Assembly (NCBI GenBank): GCA_030490835.1
Contig: CM059971.1
Coordinates: forward strand, 72,186,224 to 72,250,223
Origin: Annona cherimola
Lineage: Eukaryota > Streptophyta > Magnoliopsida > Magnoliales > Annonaceae
Reading direction: 5' to 3'
Length of the DNA: 64,000 nt
How positions within the stretch are numbered: position 1 is the first letter of the stretch; each line of letters opens with the position of its first letter. The position numbers and the translations under genes were made by a program. Below the pieces are notes generated by a model. That model was not told the DNA's origin. It did not search any database and worked only from the letters and a program-made list of their open reading frames with translations. Positions 9,121-21,457 of the stretch are shown piece after piece.

Positions 9121-11819
9121 TGTCGGTATATTAAGGAGTTTGTACAAATTACTTTTTCCATAAGATTTTTAAAATTTAAACCGTTCATATATTCATCTAT
9201 GTATATTTAATTATCATGCCAAAAATTAAATATTATAATTTGTTACTTTCAAATTTTAACCTTTTCCATGAGTTTATAATTAAAATGAATTTTGATATCA
9301 TAAATATATACATATTAATTTATATTGGGTTAATTCTAAATATATTTATTTTGTTTGACCCTAATTTCAACTATACTTAGAAAAAAAAATTTTGAAAGCT
9401 AAATGCACATACACTAAATATGCTGTCAATTCACAGCAATAAAAACCTAAAAGCCATTAGCCATGATTAAAAATGACCAAAATACCCCTAGCATTTAGGC
9501 GAATGCCTTATGTCTTTGTCTCCTTTATCCTCAATAATTTTGAATATGTGTTTCTTCAGTCTTATTAGCAGAAGAGCATCATTGTTCAAGTTATGAGCTT
9601 CTCAATTCAAGTAGGAAAGATTATAATATACAATTTGCATATATTTTTATACAGTTAAAGCTATCTTTGTCTTCTTTGTTCATTTCCCTTGCCCTATATT
9701 GTTTTAGATATGCTCTTATGGGCAAAAAAGCATCTTCATTCATTTTTCGAGTTTCTCAATTCAAATAATTAACTTTTTCTTTAATTATAATATATTATTT
9801 GGGCAAATTTCTATAAAATTGGAGCATGATCTAATCTCTTCTCAAAGTTTCTCTTTTGGTAGTTGAATTTTTACTCCCTAAATGCAATATTTTAGGTATT
9901 GTCGACAATGTAAATGGATGGTAATATATAATATAGTCTGAAAAGCCATATGATAGTAAGATTTTGGAAATCAAAGATTGAATATGTGAAAGATTGTGTG
10001 AGTCGTAGTAAATGCATAAATTTCAATCTTCGAGAACTATATGGGTGAATTTCGATAAATGGCTAAGTAAAATTTTAAGATGGATTTGTATATGTTTCTT
10101 AAATGATTTTAGATATGCAGGAACTCTTGACTTAATTAAATAATAAATATTTGATGTTTGACTCTTATATATGAATTTTGAACTTAAAAACATAATTGAG
10201 TTAATTAATTTGAAATATTTAGGCATGTGTAACATGTCTAGGATGTTTGAAATGAATATAGATCTTTATGGGTAAATTTTGAATGATAGATTTTATAGAA
10301 TGATGAAAATAACCCTAGTTATCAGGTTAAATCCGAAAGAATTAAGATAGTGAAAATAATGAAGGATTATTAATGGGGGTTGAGATTTGCATGAGAATAA
10401 TTTTAATCATACTTAAAACATGTTTATGATGCTTAGGAATGAAATCAAGATAAAAAATTTGAGAATTGAACCTTTCGAGGCTAATGGTGAAATTTTGGTA
10501 AGAAATAAACTCAATTGGTGAAATTTTAAAAATAACATAGAACATGATGAAAATCTTAATTGGATTCACGTAGAAAAAGTTATAGGAAAAATATGAAGTT
10601 GGGCTGAATTACAAGGGGCATGTGATTTTGGCAAGATGACTTGGGTAAAGAACCATACGGGGTGTGTAGTTGGCCATTTTAAGTGTGGTAGGGGGGGGGG
10701 GGGGTTCTGAATCCTACTCCATTTGGATGCCATTTATTCTCCTCTTCCTTTCCCATGGCCCTATTTTGTTATTCCCATGAAATTTCACTTAAAAGTTCTT
10801 GAATTCATGTTATTTTGTATCAAGAAAGCTTGATGGGGAAAGGAGATAACTTGAAGCTTTCGAGATTTTAGAGATTTTTGAATAAAAAATGAATTTGAGG
10901 TAAGTAAGTTGATTTTTTTAATCAAAGCATGAATTGGGTTGTAAATAACGTTTTTTCATGTTTATTTATGGGCAGCAATTTTTGTTGAATGTTTTAGATA
11001 AATTTTTAAGGTATGAGGATTGTGTAGAGTTTGTAGGAAGATTAAAAATTGAGAGTTTTGGTAGAAAAATGTATAAATAATTAAATGAAAGGGATTGAGA
11101 GTGATTTTTTATGATATTAACATGTAGAAATTTATAAATTCGATATGAGTTTGCAATTGAGAGTGATTTCTTATGATATCAACATGTAGAAATTTATAAA
11201 TTTAATATGAGTTTGCGATGGTTTCCTAATGTTGCCTATGATGTGTCTGATGAAATAACTAAGTGAAGATTAATGTGTAGAAATAATGTACAAATGGATG
11301 TATAGAACCTTGATAATGTGAATAATGTGATGCAAATATTTGGGGGTATATGGGATGATGAATTATTTAGAATGGTACTTGTAATGGGCTTGATAAATTT
11401 GAGTAATATGATTTGAAATGGAGGTTTGAGTCATGTGCTTAAGGGTATAGTTGAAAAAATGTTGGGATTGGTGATGAATTGACATGGGTTGTGTATTTGG
11501 TTGAATTCAAAGAGTGTTGGATGTTGGATATTACATGCCATATGTTGATTTTCATGATTTGAGGCTAAGCCCTTTGAAAATGGTTTGGTTGTGTTGGTTA
11601 AATGTTTGGGTACAGTTTTAGGAAACCAATGATGTATGGTCTTGGTATGAGCATGATGATACGATATAAGTAATGCATGTGTATTATTTATGTAGGATTG
11701 TTCATGACCCCTGATTGACATAAGGATAGGATTATTCATGACTCTTAATGAATATAAGGATTCATATGGTGTGATGATGTATATGCTTACTTAGTTGGGA
11801 GTTGGCATGGCATGCTACT
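9121..11819. mobile_element. Possible outer LTR, left part
   Basis: Non-coding AT-rich sequence interrupted at 11819/24010 by the Athila-like element. With the right part (24010-24744) it would form a TGT...ACA unit of about 3.4 kb bounded by ATAAA at 9116-9120 and 24745-24749. The right part has the look of a Gypsy LTR end. The left boundary is weak because ATAAA is common in such DNA. It includes a G13 run at about 10690-10702 and a tandem repeat at 11094-11217. Confidence 0.3.
11094..11217. repeat. 62-bp tandem duplication
   Basis: ATTGAGAGTGATTT at 11094 recurs at 11156. The copies share TATGATAT.AACATGTAGAAA and ATATGAGTTTGC with a few substitutions. Confidence 0.85.
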
Positions 11820-14368
11820 TGATAAGTCTAAAAATTTTCAGGTAATTTCATATTAAATTCACACTTTTTGAGTCTAAAATGATAATTAAATGCAAATTTT
11901 ATGTAAAATTTCGTAAAGATTACATTTTTCATAAAATCTTTAATTTTGCTATAAAATAAGCTATTTTGCAACGTTCTTGAAAATATAAAACTATGACACA
12001 ATCCCCTAGAAAAATTTAATGTATATTAGCATATTAGTATAATTTGGGAAAAATTATAAAACCGTATAATTTGGAAAATCATACATAAAATTATAAATAT
12101 AATCTAAACATGGTTATAAAGCAAACTGTCAAAAAATATATATATATATAATAATAATAATAAATAAATTCAAAAAGGGCTAAAAAGTAAATTCAAAATC
12201 TCAGCCAGCTTATTAAACTTATTTTGACAAAACTTAAATATTAAAATCTACGTTTTTGCCCGCTGCTTGAGTACACGCAATTGTGCGCCGCCGGAGCACC
12301 ATTTCTGGTGCTCCATCTTCCCCAAACGGTAGCCATGAATTTCAGCAGCAGTGTAGTCTTCATAAGCTCCGGCATCTAAATCCATCCACTAATGTACTGC
12401 TCGTTTTAGCCGCAGCAGCTATCGACCAGTAGAAATCCGGCACCCATTCTTGAAAGCTCGGAGCCCCAACCCGAGAATCCCGCAACACCAAAATCACCGG
12501 TAGCTGCAATCCAACAAAGGCAGCCATTTCATCATCATCACAGGCAGCATCAATACCGGTTAGCATCTCTGTTCCAGCAATACCGAGCATCGCAGCTGCT
12601 ACCCATGAAAAAAAAAAAAAAAAAAAAACGCAAACAACCGTTTTGCAGCTCCCCCAAATTGCCAACAGCAAAACCCATCTTCTCCATTCCAAGCCACCAA
12701 GCAAAAATCGCAACCTACAACTACCGATTCCAAACCTTCCTGCTCCCTTGCCTAATTCATCTCCCATTCGAAAATCAACAGCAAGCAAGCTTTGCTAAAA
12801 TCGACAACAATCGTCGGCTTGCTTCAACAAAATCGGATGAAAACAGCAGCCCTTCTTCCCCGAATCCGGCCCTCACGAGCTGCCTACAGCTCTATTCCTC
12901 ACCGCACCATTTCTTCCATGAGCTGTCCAGCTAGTCTCAAGAGCTCGGCTTAGGACTCAATGCATCAACAATCCCCAATTTTCTGGCAGTCCATCTCCTG
13001 CGAATCAATCGCACCAACTGAACCCATTCACGGCAGAAAAATTCAACCCGTGCCATTTTAATTTCAGTAATTTCAAGTAGCGCATTTCCGGCAATAGAAA
13101 AAAAAACCAACAGCCCTCTTCTCCAACGCCGATCACGACCGCACTCAACGAGCTCATCGACGAGCTCACATCAACCGACCGCCATGACATAAATCTTATG
13201 ATGATAGCAGTCGATCTCGAATTCTGAAGATTTCTCTGTCATAAATATTAACTCGCTTCTACCTACTTGCCGACGATCTCCAAGGAAACAACCACATCAG
13301 CTGCACCCAGCTTTGATTTCCTTCTCCAATCGGCAATTAGAAAATTGCTCCAAATTGCAGTCACCGCCTTCAGTAGAAATGGCAGCCATGATTCAGCCTA
13401 ATCCACCAGAAATTGGGACGCTGCGAGGTGAGGGAATTCAAGTTGCTGCAGGCACAGTTGCGGGTGATTAAGGAGAAATACAAGGAGGCCTTAAAGATTT
13501 ATCCAGAGCCAATGAAGAATTCGCAAACCCATTTCGGAAGTATCACGTTTTCAGCCGGCCGATTTTGCCACTGCATTTTTCTCCTCTTCGTCAAAATAGA
13601 AAGCAAAGCTATGGCAAAACGGCAAAGAGCAGCTACAGCAAGCGTGAAATGAATCCCACATCGGATTCAACATTAGAGGGAGGGCCCTCACACACTCTAT
13701 AAAAGGAGGGCCCCTCCATTCATCCCAACACACAACTCTACAACTCTCTCTCCCATCACTTGAAGTGGGACCCATTGAGGTGGGACCCTTGCCAAGTGGG
13801 AAAAATTTAAGAGCTTGTATTGCTCATAAAAAAAGAGTGGTTTTCAAGCAAGAATTGGGGTAAGTAAATTTCTGTTAATTATAGTTTTTCTTTAATGCTT
13901 TGTAGTTGTTAATTTTAAATTTGTAATATTTAGCATAGATTTATCGCTTTATGCATTGTAATTCTTAGATTACATTTAATGCAATTTTCATTCCTGCTTT
14001 CGTAGATTAATTTCTGTAGTCTTTTAATTACTGTCCTAGTTTAGATTTAATTATTTGCAATTTCTTCTTTCCTTTCTCTGTCTCTTTCTCTCTCTTATTT
14101 ATATGCTTTCTCTCTCTTCTTTCTTATCTCTCTAATTTCTTCTCCTTTCTCCCTAATTTCTTTCTTTTTCTTCTCTGCACCCTCTTTCACTTTTCTCTTT
14201 TATTTTTGCTTAAAATAATTAAAAATATATAGCCTCTCTGTGGATTCGACCCGACTCACCGTTATTCTACACTATCACTCGTATAGTGGTAGCTTTAATG
14301 TGTTTCGGTTAATTTAAATTAAACTGGTGATCACAGTGCTCTTAACGACAAGCACTTGGTTTGCATCA
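11820..14368 (+). repeat. 5' LTR of the Athila-like element
   Basis: 2,549 bp, TGATAAGTCT...TTGCATCA, so TGAT and ATCA are short inverted ends. The first 430 bp are AT-rich, the middle (about 12250-13790) is less AT-rich, and the last part is pyrimidine-rich. It matches the LTR at 21458-24004 along its whole length. Confidence 0.97.
13698..13704 (+). promoter_or_regulatory. TATA box in the 5' LTR
   Basis: TATAAAA set between two GGAGGGCCC-type blocks (GAGGGCCCTC before, GGAGGGCCCCTCC after). It probably defines the U3/R boundary, with transcription starting about 30 bp downstream. The 3' LTR has the same box at 23334-23340 with C to T just before it. Confidence 0.6.
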
Positions 14369-14374
14369 AGTTTT

Positions 14375-14392
14375 TGGCGCCGTTGCCGGGGA
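14375..14392 (+). promoter_or_regulatory. Primer binding site, tRNA-Asp type
   Basis: TGGCGCCGTTGCCGGGGA lies six bases after the 5' LTR. It is complementary to the 3' end of plant tRNA-Asp, the usual primer of Athila-type elements. Confidence 0.9.
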
Positions 14393-15001
14393 GGCATAAT
14401 ATTTTGAATTATTCTCCTTAAATCTTCTTAAATCTCATCTGGTGTTGCTTTATTTCATGTTACCTGTTATGCTTCCTTTTAAATTTCTTATCTGCTTTCT
14501 TTATGCTACTAACTACTAATTGCGTCTAATTAAGATACATGGGTGTGATTGACTAACTTGCATCATTTAAAAAAATTCTAAAAACTCGCATCATCTAAAA
14601 GCTTTAACGTTTGCATTTCCCTTCTTTAACCCCCATGTCTACATCTTTTCATATTTATTCTCATTTCTGATCTTGAACCCCTTTTCTACACCGTTTACAT
14701 TTTACTTTTTGCACGTTTAATTTCTGTCATTAACTTGCATTATATCTAACTAGCTAACCCGCTAACTTGCATTTTATATTTGGTTGCGCATTTACACATT
14801 TATTCTGGAAAAAAAAAAAAAAAATTCATATCTCATATTTATTATTGTTATTACTTTTCTTCTTGGTGCTTGCATATTTTATTCTCTCGTTCAGTTCATA
14901 GTTATATATTTTTGAACTCGTCTTACCTTTTTATGTCCATTTAGCAGCTTATCATAGCACGCTAAAAAAAAAAAAAAAAAAAAAATTTCCTCTAATGATA
15001 T
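14393..15001 (+). other. 5' untranslated leader of the Athila-like element
   Basis: AT- and pyrimidine-rich, with A-runs at about 14810-14823 and 14965-14985. No ORF. It lies between PBS and gag. Confidence 0.7.
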
Positions 15002-15112
15002 ATGCATGGTAGGAAATCTTTAAATCCTGATTTGATAGAACCAAACCTTGAAATTGAAAGATTCCTACATCAATTAAGAAAATCACAAAAATATATAATG
15101 GATCAAAATTGA
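15002..15112 (+). pseudogene. Upstream in-frame extension of gag closed by TGA
   Basis: An ATG at 15002 opens 36 codons in the same frame as the main gag-pol ORF and ends at TGA (15110-15112), directly before the ATG at 15113. It encodes a basic segment followed by a Leu/Glu-rich helix (EIERFLHQLRKSQKY). The extension may be the original gag N-terminus, cut off by a point mutation; alternatively it is a short leader ORF. Confidence 0.55.
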
Positions 15113-18100
15113 ATGTTAGAAATTAATAATCCTGAACCCGATCCTCCTAAACAAATGAAAGAATATTTCATTCCAACCAATTATAATCCTTCTTCTTGCA
15201 TTCAACTACCTCAAACGCAAGCCAATCAATATGAAATCAAACCAGGAACCATCCAAATGCTTCCATCTTTTTATGGAAATACTAATGAAGATCCTTATAG
15301 GCATCTGGATGAATTTTTAGAAATTTGCTCCACAGTGAAAATACAAGGTTTTTCCGACAACGCTCTCAAATTGAGGCTTTTCCCATTTTCCCTCAAGGAT
15401 AAGGCTAAATATTGGTTAGGTACGCTAAGTAAACCTATTACTACTTGGAATATGATGCAACAAGAATTTTTAAAAAAATTCTATCCCATTGGCCGAACCA
15501 ATACCATGAGAAGAGCAATTACCCAATTTTCCCAAACACCTGGGGAGCAAATCCATGAATCCTGGGAAAGATTAAAAGAATTATTAAGAAAATGTCCGCA
15601 TCACGGATTATCTAAATGGCAAATTGTCCAAGCATTTTATGAAGGACTAGCCGAGCATTATAAACAAATGGTAGACGCATCATGTGGAGGAGCATTTATG
15701 AGTAAAAGTGAAGATGAAGCATATGATTTATTTGAAATGCTTAGTGAAAATTCCATAAATCATGCTTCATTATCATCATATGAAAGAAATATGGGCTCAT
15801 CTAAAAAGGTAGGATTATATGAAGTTAAAAATTACATGGAACCTAATTCAAGAATAGATATAAATTTTATTGCACAAAAATTAGAAAAATTAGAAAAAAT
15901 GTGGAATAATCAACCTCCACCTTGTCCATATCCTAATTTTCAATCACCTCAAGAAATTTGTGCTTTGTGTTCAAGCCCAACGCATGCTATAAGTGAATGC
16001 CCTACTGCAGCTCAACTCCCACCTTTCATCCAAGAGCAAGTGCAGGCAGCTCAAGGATTTTCCAAACCAAACAATGATCCATACTCAAATACCTATAATC
16101 CAGGTTGGAGAAATCATCCTAATTTTTCTTGGAAAAATCAAACTCAATACCAAGTTGCAAATCCTTCTACTTCACATTTTTCCAAACCTTCAACACAAAA
16201 TTATTACCAAAATCAACAACCACAATATAATTTTCAAACCAATGCGTACTCAAAAGGACCGCAAATTGAGTCGCCAGCCAATTATTCATCAAGCTACCAA
16301 CCCCCTTCGCCAGCTAATGATGTTAATGAAAGAGTTGCAAAATTAGAACAATTTCTCCAACAATCTATATCTAAGTTGGAAAGTCAAATAGGTCAGGTAG
16401 CTGAAGAAAACAGAAAAAGAGAAGTAGGACATCTACCCAGTCAACCAATACCCAATCCAAGAAATTACCCTCCAGGGTTTCAAAATAAACTAGGTATAAT
16501 AAAAAACCCACAATTTGAAAATGCAAGAGCGATTTCTACGCTAAGAAGTGGTAAAATTTTAGAAGACCCGTATAAATCTAAAGTTATTAATGAAAATTCT
16601 AGTCAAACAGAACAAAAAGAAATTTTAGAGTATGACGAAGAATTGGTAGAAACCGAGTTGGGGGGAGAAGATAAAGGAAAAGAAACAATAGATAAAGACC
16701 CCAGTAAATATCAACCTGTAACCCCCTTTCCGAGTGCCTTAAAAGCTAAATCTGCTAATAAACAAAAACTTGCACAAAACGAGGAAATGACGGAGTTGTT
16801 CAAACAAGTTAATATTAACATTCCTCTTATTGACGCTATCAAACATGTTCCAGCCTATGCAAAATTCTTGAAAGACCTTTGCACTCAAAAGAGAGAACCT
16901 CGGTCCGCTCCTCAAAAGATCATGCTCCTAGCAGAGGCGAGTGCAGCAATTTTAGATAAATTACCACAAAAATTACAAGATCCTGGTACCTCACTCATTT
17001 CTTGTGACATAGGCGGAATAACATTTGATAAAGCACTTTTAGACCTAGGGGCTAGTGTTAATCTCTTACCCACTTCTGTTTATGAAAAATTTAACATGGG
17101 AGAATTAAAACCCACTTCAGTCATTCTACAACTTGCAGACAAATCGGTGAAAACTCCACGAGGACTTATTGAAGATGTTATAATCAAAATTAATGATTGT
17201 TATTTTCCAGTGGATTTTCTTATTCTTGACATGACCTCGAATTCAGAGCTAAACAATGCACCCATCATTTTAGGGCGCCCATTCTTAGCCACAGCAAAAG
17301 CTAATATTAATTGTGAAACTGGTATAATGGACATCTCATTTGGGGGTGAAAAATTCAGAATTGATATTTTTAAAGCTTCTAAGTACCCAAACGGTGATGA
17401 CGGGTGTTTTGCGGTTGATATTATCAATGATTTGTCAAGCTTCACGCTCAATTTTGAACATGATTCCATAAACGAGATAAATGCTTTAAATGATTGCCCT
17501 CAGTCCGTTAACAATTGGAATACTGTCGAACCCTTACCAATCTTGCAATCTCAGCCCTCACCTCCATCTACTGAGTTACCACCACAACTTGAACTTAAAT
17601 CTCTTCCTACCTCTCTTAAATATGCATTTCTGGGTCCTAATCAAACACTACCAGTAGTGATAGCCTCAAATCTAACTACAACTCAAGAAAAACAACTTGT
17701 TAATATTCTTAGAATGCATAAAAGCGCTATAGGTTGGTCAATGTCTGATTTAAAAGGAATAAGCTCATCTATTTGCATGCATCACATATACTTAGAGGAA
17801 AATGCTAAACCAAGTAGAGAAATGCAAAGAAGACTAAATCCTATTATGAAGGAGGTAGTGAAGAAGGAAGTTGTCAAATGGCTTGACGCAGGAATCATTT
17901 ATCCAATTTCTGATAGTAAATGGGTAAGCCCAACTCAAGTCGTACCAAAGAAATCTGGACTCACAGTTATAACCAATGAAAAAGGTGAAGTAGTACCTAC
18001 TAGATTGACCACAGGATGGAGAGTCTGCATTGATTATAGAAAATTAAATGCTATGACTAAGAAAGATCATTTTCCACTCCCATTCATTGATCAAATCTTA

Positions 18101-20245
18101 GAAAAATTAGCAGGTCAAAAATACTTTTGTTTTCTAGATGGATATTCAGGATACAATCAGGTTGCTATTTACCCAGAAGATCAAGAAAAGACCACCTTTA
18201 CTTGCCCATACGGCACATTTGCATTTAGGAGAATGCCTTTCGGGCTATGTAACGCATCGGCAACCTTTCAAAGGTGTATGATGGCAATCTTCTCATATAT
18301 GGTAGGGGAATTTCTTGAAATTTTTATGGATGATTTTTCACTTTTTGGGGAGTCATTTGACACTTGTTTGGAAAATTTAGAAAAAGTGCTAAAAAGATGT
18401 ATAGAAAAGAATCTAGTACTGAGTTGGGAAAAGAGCCATTTCATGGTAAATGAAGGAATAGTTCTTGGCCATATAGTCTCAGAACGGGGGATAGAAGTAG
18501 ATAAAGCTAAAATCGATTTAATTTCTAATCTACCTCCTCCAACCTCAGTGAGACAAGTTCGATCATTCCTTGGTCATGCGGGTTTCTATCGACGATTTAT
18601 TCAAGACTTTTCTAAAATCTCCAGACCATTAACAAGTTTACTATGTAAAGATTCTCCATTCAATCTAGATGAATCGTGCCTAAAAGCATTTGAGCTACTA
18701 AAAGAAGCATTAACTAAAGCTCCAATTCTTCAATCCCCTGATTGGTCCCTCCCATTTGAAATCATGTGTGATGCCTCTGATTTTGCTGTTGGGGCTATTT
18801 TAGGGCAAAGGGTAAATAAGAAGCCTGTTGTAATTTACTATGCAAGTCATACACTTACTGATGCCCAAATCAATTATACCACCACTGAAAAAGAACTACT
18901 TGCAGTAGTGTTTGCCCTTGAAAAATTTCGTTCTTATTTACTAGGAGCCAAAGTTATCATCTACTCAGATCATTCAGCTTTGAAATATCTACTGTCTAAA
19001 AAAGAGGCAAAACCAAGACTTATTAGATGGATTCTCTTATTACAAGAATTTGATCTTGAAATACGAGATAAAAAAGGTTCTGAAAATGTAGTTGCTGATC
19101 ATCTTTCTCGAATTATTACACCAAAGAGTACATCTATAAATGATTCTTTTCCAGATGAATATCTTTTAGCCATTACTCAAATAGCACCCCCATGGTTTGC
19201 ACACATTGTCAATTATAAAGCAGTAGGACAGATTCCAAAAGATTGGACAAAACAAGAAAGAGATAGATTCTTTGCTCAAGATAAATATTATATTTGGGAA
19301 GATCCAGAACTTTTTAAAATTTGTTCTGATAATATTATTCGTAGATGTGTTCCAGAAACTGAACAACAAAATATTTTGAATTTTTGCCACAATCTCGAAT
19401 GTGGAGGACACTTTTCAGGAAAGAAAACGGCAGCTAAGGTATTGCAATGCGGTTTTTATTGGCCGACTCTTTTCAAAGATGCCTACAATTTTACTCAATC
19501 TTGCATTAAATGTCAAGCAATAGGAAATATTACAAAAAGAAATATGATGCCTTTAAACCCTATTCTTGTCGTTGAAATATTTGATGTATGGGGAATAGAT
19601 TTTATGGGGCCATTTCCACCATCTTATGGATATGAATACATCTTAGTGGCAGTAGACTATGTATCTAAATGGATTGAGGCTGCCGCAACTAGGACTAATG
19701 ATCACAAGGTAGTTTTAAAATTCATTCAGAAAAATATTTTTTCTCGATTCGGTTTTCCTAGAGCTATCATTAGCGACGGCGGAACACATTTTACCAACTA
19801 CCAGTTTAGAGCCTTACTAAAGAAATATGGAATCACCCATAAAATTGCCACAGCTTACCATCCTCAAACCAGTGGTCAAGTAGAGGTTTCTAATAGGGAA
19901 ATTAAGAATATATTGCAAAAGACTGTTAGGCCCGATCGTAAAGATTGGTCGGATAAATTAGATGATGCACTATGGGCTTATAGAACAGCATTTAAAACTC
20001 CTATTGGAATGTCTCCTTTCAGGTTAGTGTATGGAAAAGCTTGTCATCTCCCAGTGGAATTAGAACATAAAGCCTATTGGGCTATCAAGCAATACAATTT
20101 GGATTTAAATACTGCAGGATCACATCGAAAGCTGCAATTAAATGAGTTGGAAGAATTACGCAAAGAAGCGTATGAAAATTCTCAAATTTATAAAAACAGA
20201 ATGAAAATATTTCATGACAAACATATATCTAGAAAAACCTTCTAG
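15113..20245 (+). CDS. Gag-Pol polyprotein of the Athila-like retrotransposon
   Basis: 1,710 codons in one frame. Residues about 60-200 are the retrotransposon Gag domain (WLGTL, then [16 protein letters not shown] and CPHHG). A zinc knuckle follows (C283, C286, H291, C296). The aspartic protease has DLGAS with D644 in place of the usual DTG/DSG. Reverse transcriptase spans about 936-1110, with FMDD at 1071-1074. RNase H has D1220, the EKE at 1259-1261 and D1286. The integrase zinc finger is H1426, H1433, C1464, C1467, and the catalytic triad is D1496, D1555, E1591 (35 residues between the last two). The frame ends at a TAG (20243-20245) inside the integrase C-terminal region, and homologous coding sequence continues in frame after it. 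The start at 15113 is the first ATG after an in-frame TGA. Both ends look truncated by single stops, while all catalytic residues persist. Confidence 0.93.
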   Translation: MLEINNPEPDPPKQMKEYFIPTNYNPSSCIQLPQTQANQYEIKPGTIQMLPSFYGNTNEDPYRHLDEFLEICSTVKIQGFSDNALKLRLFPFSLKDKAKYWLGTLSKPITTWNMMQQEFLKKFYPIGRTNTMRRAITQFSQTPGEQIHESWERLKELLRKCPHHGLSKWQIVQAFYEGLAEHYKQMVDASCGGAFMSKSEDEAYDLFEMLSENSINHASLSSYERNMGSSKKVGLYEVKNYMEPNSRIDINFIAQKLEKLEKMWNNQPPPCPYPNFQSPQEICALCSSPTHAISECPTAAQLPPFIQEQVQAAQGFSKPNNDPYSNTYNPGWRNHPNFSWKNQTQYQVANPSTSHFSKPSTQNYYQNQQPQYNFQTNAYSKGPQIESPANYSSSYQPPSPANDVNERVAKLEQFLQQSISKLESQIGQVAEENRKREVGHLPSQPIPNPRNYPPGFQNKLGIIKNPQFENARAISTLRSGKILEDPYKSKVINENSSQTEQKEILEYDEELVETELGGEDKGKETIDKDPSKYQPVTPFPSALKAKSANKQKLAQNEEMTELFKQVNINIPLIDAIKHVPAYAKFLKDLCTQKREPRSAPQKIMLLAEASAAILDKLPQKLQDPGTSLISCDIGGITFDKALLDLGASVNLLPTSVYEKFNMGELKPTSVILQLADKSVKTPRGLIEDVIIKINDCYFPVDFLILDMTSNSELNNAPIILGRPFLATAKANINCETGIMDISFGGEKFRIDIFKASKYPNGDDGCFAVDIINDLSSFTLNFEHDSINEINALNDCPQSVNNWNTVEPLPILQSQPSPPSTELPPQLELKSLPTSLKYAFLGPNQTLPVVIASNLTTTQEKQLVNILRMHKSAIGWSMSDLKGISSSICMHHIYLEENAKPSREMQRRLNPIMKEVVKKEVVKWLDAGIIYPISDSKWVSPTQVVPKKSGLTVITNEKGEVVPTRLTTGWRVCIDYRKLNAMTKKDHFPLPFIDQILEKLAGQKYFCFLDGYSGYNQVAIYPEDQEKTTFTCPYGTFAFRRMPFGLCNASATFQRCMMAIFSYMVGEFLEIFMDDFSLFGESFDTCLENLEKVLKRCIEKNLVLSWEKSHFMVNEGIVLGHIVSERGIEVDKAKIDLISNLPPPTSVRQVRSFLGHAGFYRRFIQDFSKISRPLTSLLCKDSPFNLDESCLKAFELLKEALTKAPILQSPDWSLPFEIMCDASDFAVGAILGQRVNKKPVVIYYASHTLTDAQINYTTTEKELLAVVFALEKFRSYLLGAKVIIYSDHSALKYLLSKKEAKPRLIRWILLLQEFDLEIRDKKGSENVVADHLSRIITPKSTSINDSFPDEYLLAITQIAPPWFAHIVNYKAVGQIPKDWTKQERDRFFAQDKYYIWEDPELFKICSDNIIRRCVPETEQQNILNFCHNLECGGHFSGKKTAAKVLQCGFYWPTLFKDAYNFTQSCIKCQAIGNITKRNMMPLNPILVVEIFDVWGIDFMGPFPPSYGYEYILVAVDYVSKWIEAAATRTNDHKVVLKFIQKNIFSRFGFPRAIISDGGTHFTNYQFRALLKKYGITHKIATAYHPQTSGQVEVSNREIKNILQKTVRPDRKDWSDKLDDALWAYRTAFKTPIGMSPFRLVYGKACHLPVELEHKAYWAIKQYNLDLNTAGSHRKLQLNELEELRKEAYENSQIYKNRMKIFHDKHISRKTF

Positions 20246-20482
20246 CCCAATCAAAAAGTATGGCTATTTAATTCAAAGTTACGCTTATTTCCTGGAAAAT
20301 TAAGATCTCGTTGGGATGGACCTTTCATTGTGGATAAAGTATTCCATTACGGTGCTGTGAAAATTCGTGATCCGAAGAGTGGAACTATTTTTACAGTAAA
20401 TGGTCAACGACTTAAGCCATATATTGAGGACATCTCTAATGATAAGATTATTGAAAAGGTTGGACTAATTGACCCTTATTGA
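20246..20482 (+). pseudogene. Integrase C-terminal segment beyond the TAG
   Basis: 78 codons in the gag-pol frame, ending at TGA 20480-20482. The sequence reads as the end of an integrase ([19 protein letters not shown], then GPF, and VNGQRLKPY), the conserved tail of Athila/Tat-type Pol. There is no in-frame start, so it is expressed only if the TAG is read through. No chromodomain follows. Confidence 0.8.
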
Positions 20483-20693
20483 ACTAAACTTCACAATGTC
20501 TGGCTGAAGACATTAAACTTAGCGCTGATTGGGAGGCAACCCAATATTTCCCATATATGTTTGTTTCTTTTTGCAGGAAAAGAACATTTTGTTGCAAGAA
20601 AATACTCTCGCATTATTCAATTACAGAATGACACCCCAGGTTGTCTCCTTCTCTGCTATCTTATTTTCATAAAACTATATTTATAAAAAAAAA

Positions 20694-20716
20694 TAGCAAT
20701 GTTTAAGTTGGGGGGT
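20694..20716 (+). repeat. Extra copy of the PPT-like motif
   Basis: A 23-bp sequence ending AAGTTGGGGGGT is identical to the one just before the 3' LTR (21434-21456). It lies 212 bp after the TGA that closes the pol frame and 742 bp before the 3' LTR. Confidence 0.85.
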
Positions 20717-21030
20717 CTGGTTAGTTTAACTTGATAAATATATATATACAAAAATATTAAAATAATGATAATAATTAAAATATATATAGGAAGATAAATT
20801 AAAGTGCATTTGCTATGCTTGGTAGTAAGTAAAGAAGAAAACTGTAATTAGTTATATTTGTAAAAATATTTTCATGATGTTTTTGAAATTTTTATTAGCA
20901 CTGATTGTACCTACACGCCAATGAACTTTGTGGGCATCCTGATAATGTAAATTTTCTCTCTCATCCAAGCAAGTAATCTTTAATATCATTATAATTGATA
21001 GCTGTTAGTTATAAAAAAAAAAAAATTATA

Positions 21031-21143
21031 TCCCCAGATACCCTGAAATATGGTGAGGGGAGAATATAAAAAATAAAAAATAAAAAATAAAAAATAAAAA
21101 AATGTAAAACCCCAGATATCCTGAAATATGGTGAGGGGAAGAA
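21031..21143 (+). repeat. Duplicated CCCCAGATA block with (AAAAAT)n between
   Basis: CCCCAGATACCCTGAAATATGG at about 21031 and a near copy at about 21102, each followed by TGAGGGGA. The gap holds about five AAAAAT units. Confidence 0.85.
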
Positions 21144-21440
21144 AAAAAATTACTGTCACTATCATAATTTTGATATGACTGTTGCTTAGCTTGGATAAGC
21201 TGAAAATAATTTATCTAATGCCCATTTGTTCATTAGAACACAAATACACGTGCTATATATTCTTTTATGCATCATGAGATATTTTACTCATATTTACTAA
21301 AGAAAATTTACTTCTAAAAGCTTACTATCATTATTAGCAATGCACTTAGATTTTCATAAAAATTAGTAGTACATTATGAATAATAAAAAAAAGTATATAT
21401 ATATATATTAAACTATTTCCATTGCTAAGGGACTAGCAAT

Positions 21441-21457
21441 GTTTAAGTTGGGGGGTG
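21441..21457 (+). promoter_or_regulatory. Polypurine tract
   Basis: GTTTAAGTTGGGGGGTG directly abuts the TG of the 3' LTR. It is the expected primer site for plus-strand DNA synthesis. Confidence 0.85.

Larger units (their letters stand above)
20483..21433 (+). other. Non-coding tail between pol and the PPT
   Basis: About 950 bp with no env-like ORF. Holds a first copy of the PPT-like motif (20694-20716), two copies of a CCCCAGATA.CCTGAAATATGG block (about 21031 and 21102) separated by an AAAAAT array, and AT runs. Confidence 0.75.

Noticed and set aside
12605..13775. Short plus- and minus-strand frames in the LTR, repeated at 22243-23411
   Set aside because: Present twice only because the LTR is duplicated; no domain.
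15993..19411. Other-frame open stretches inside gag-pol (15993-16346, 17200-17469, 19166-19411)
   Set aside because: Shadows of the retrotransposon polyprotein.
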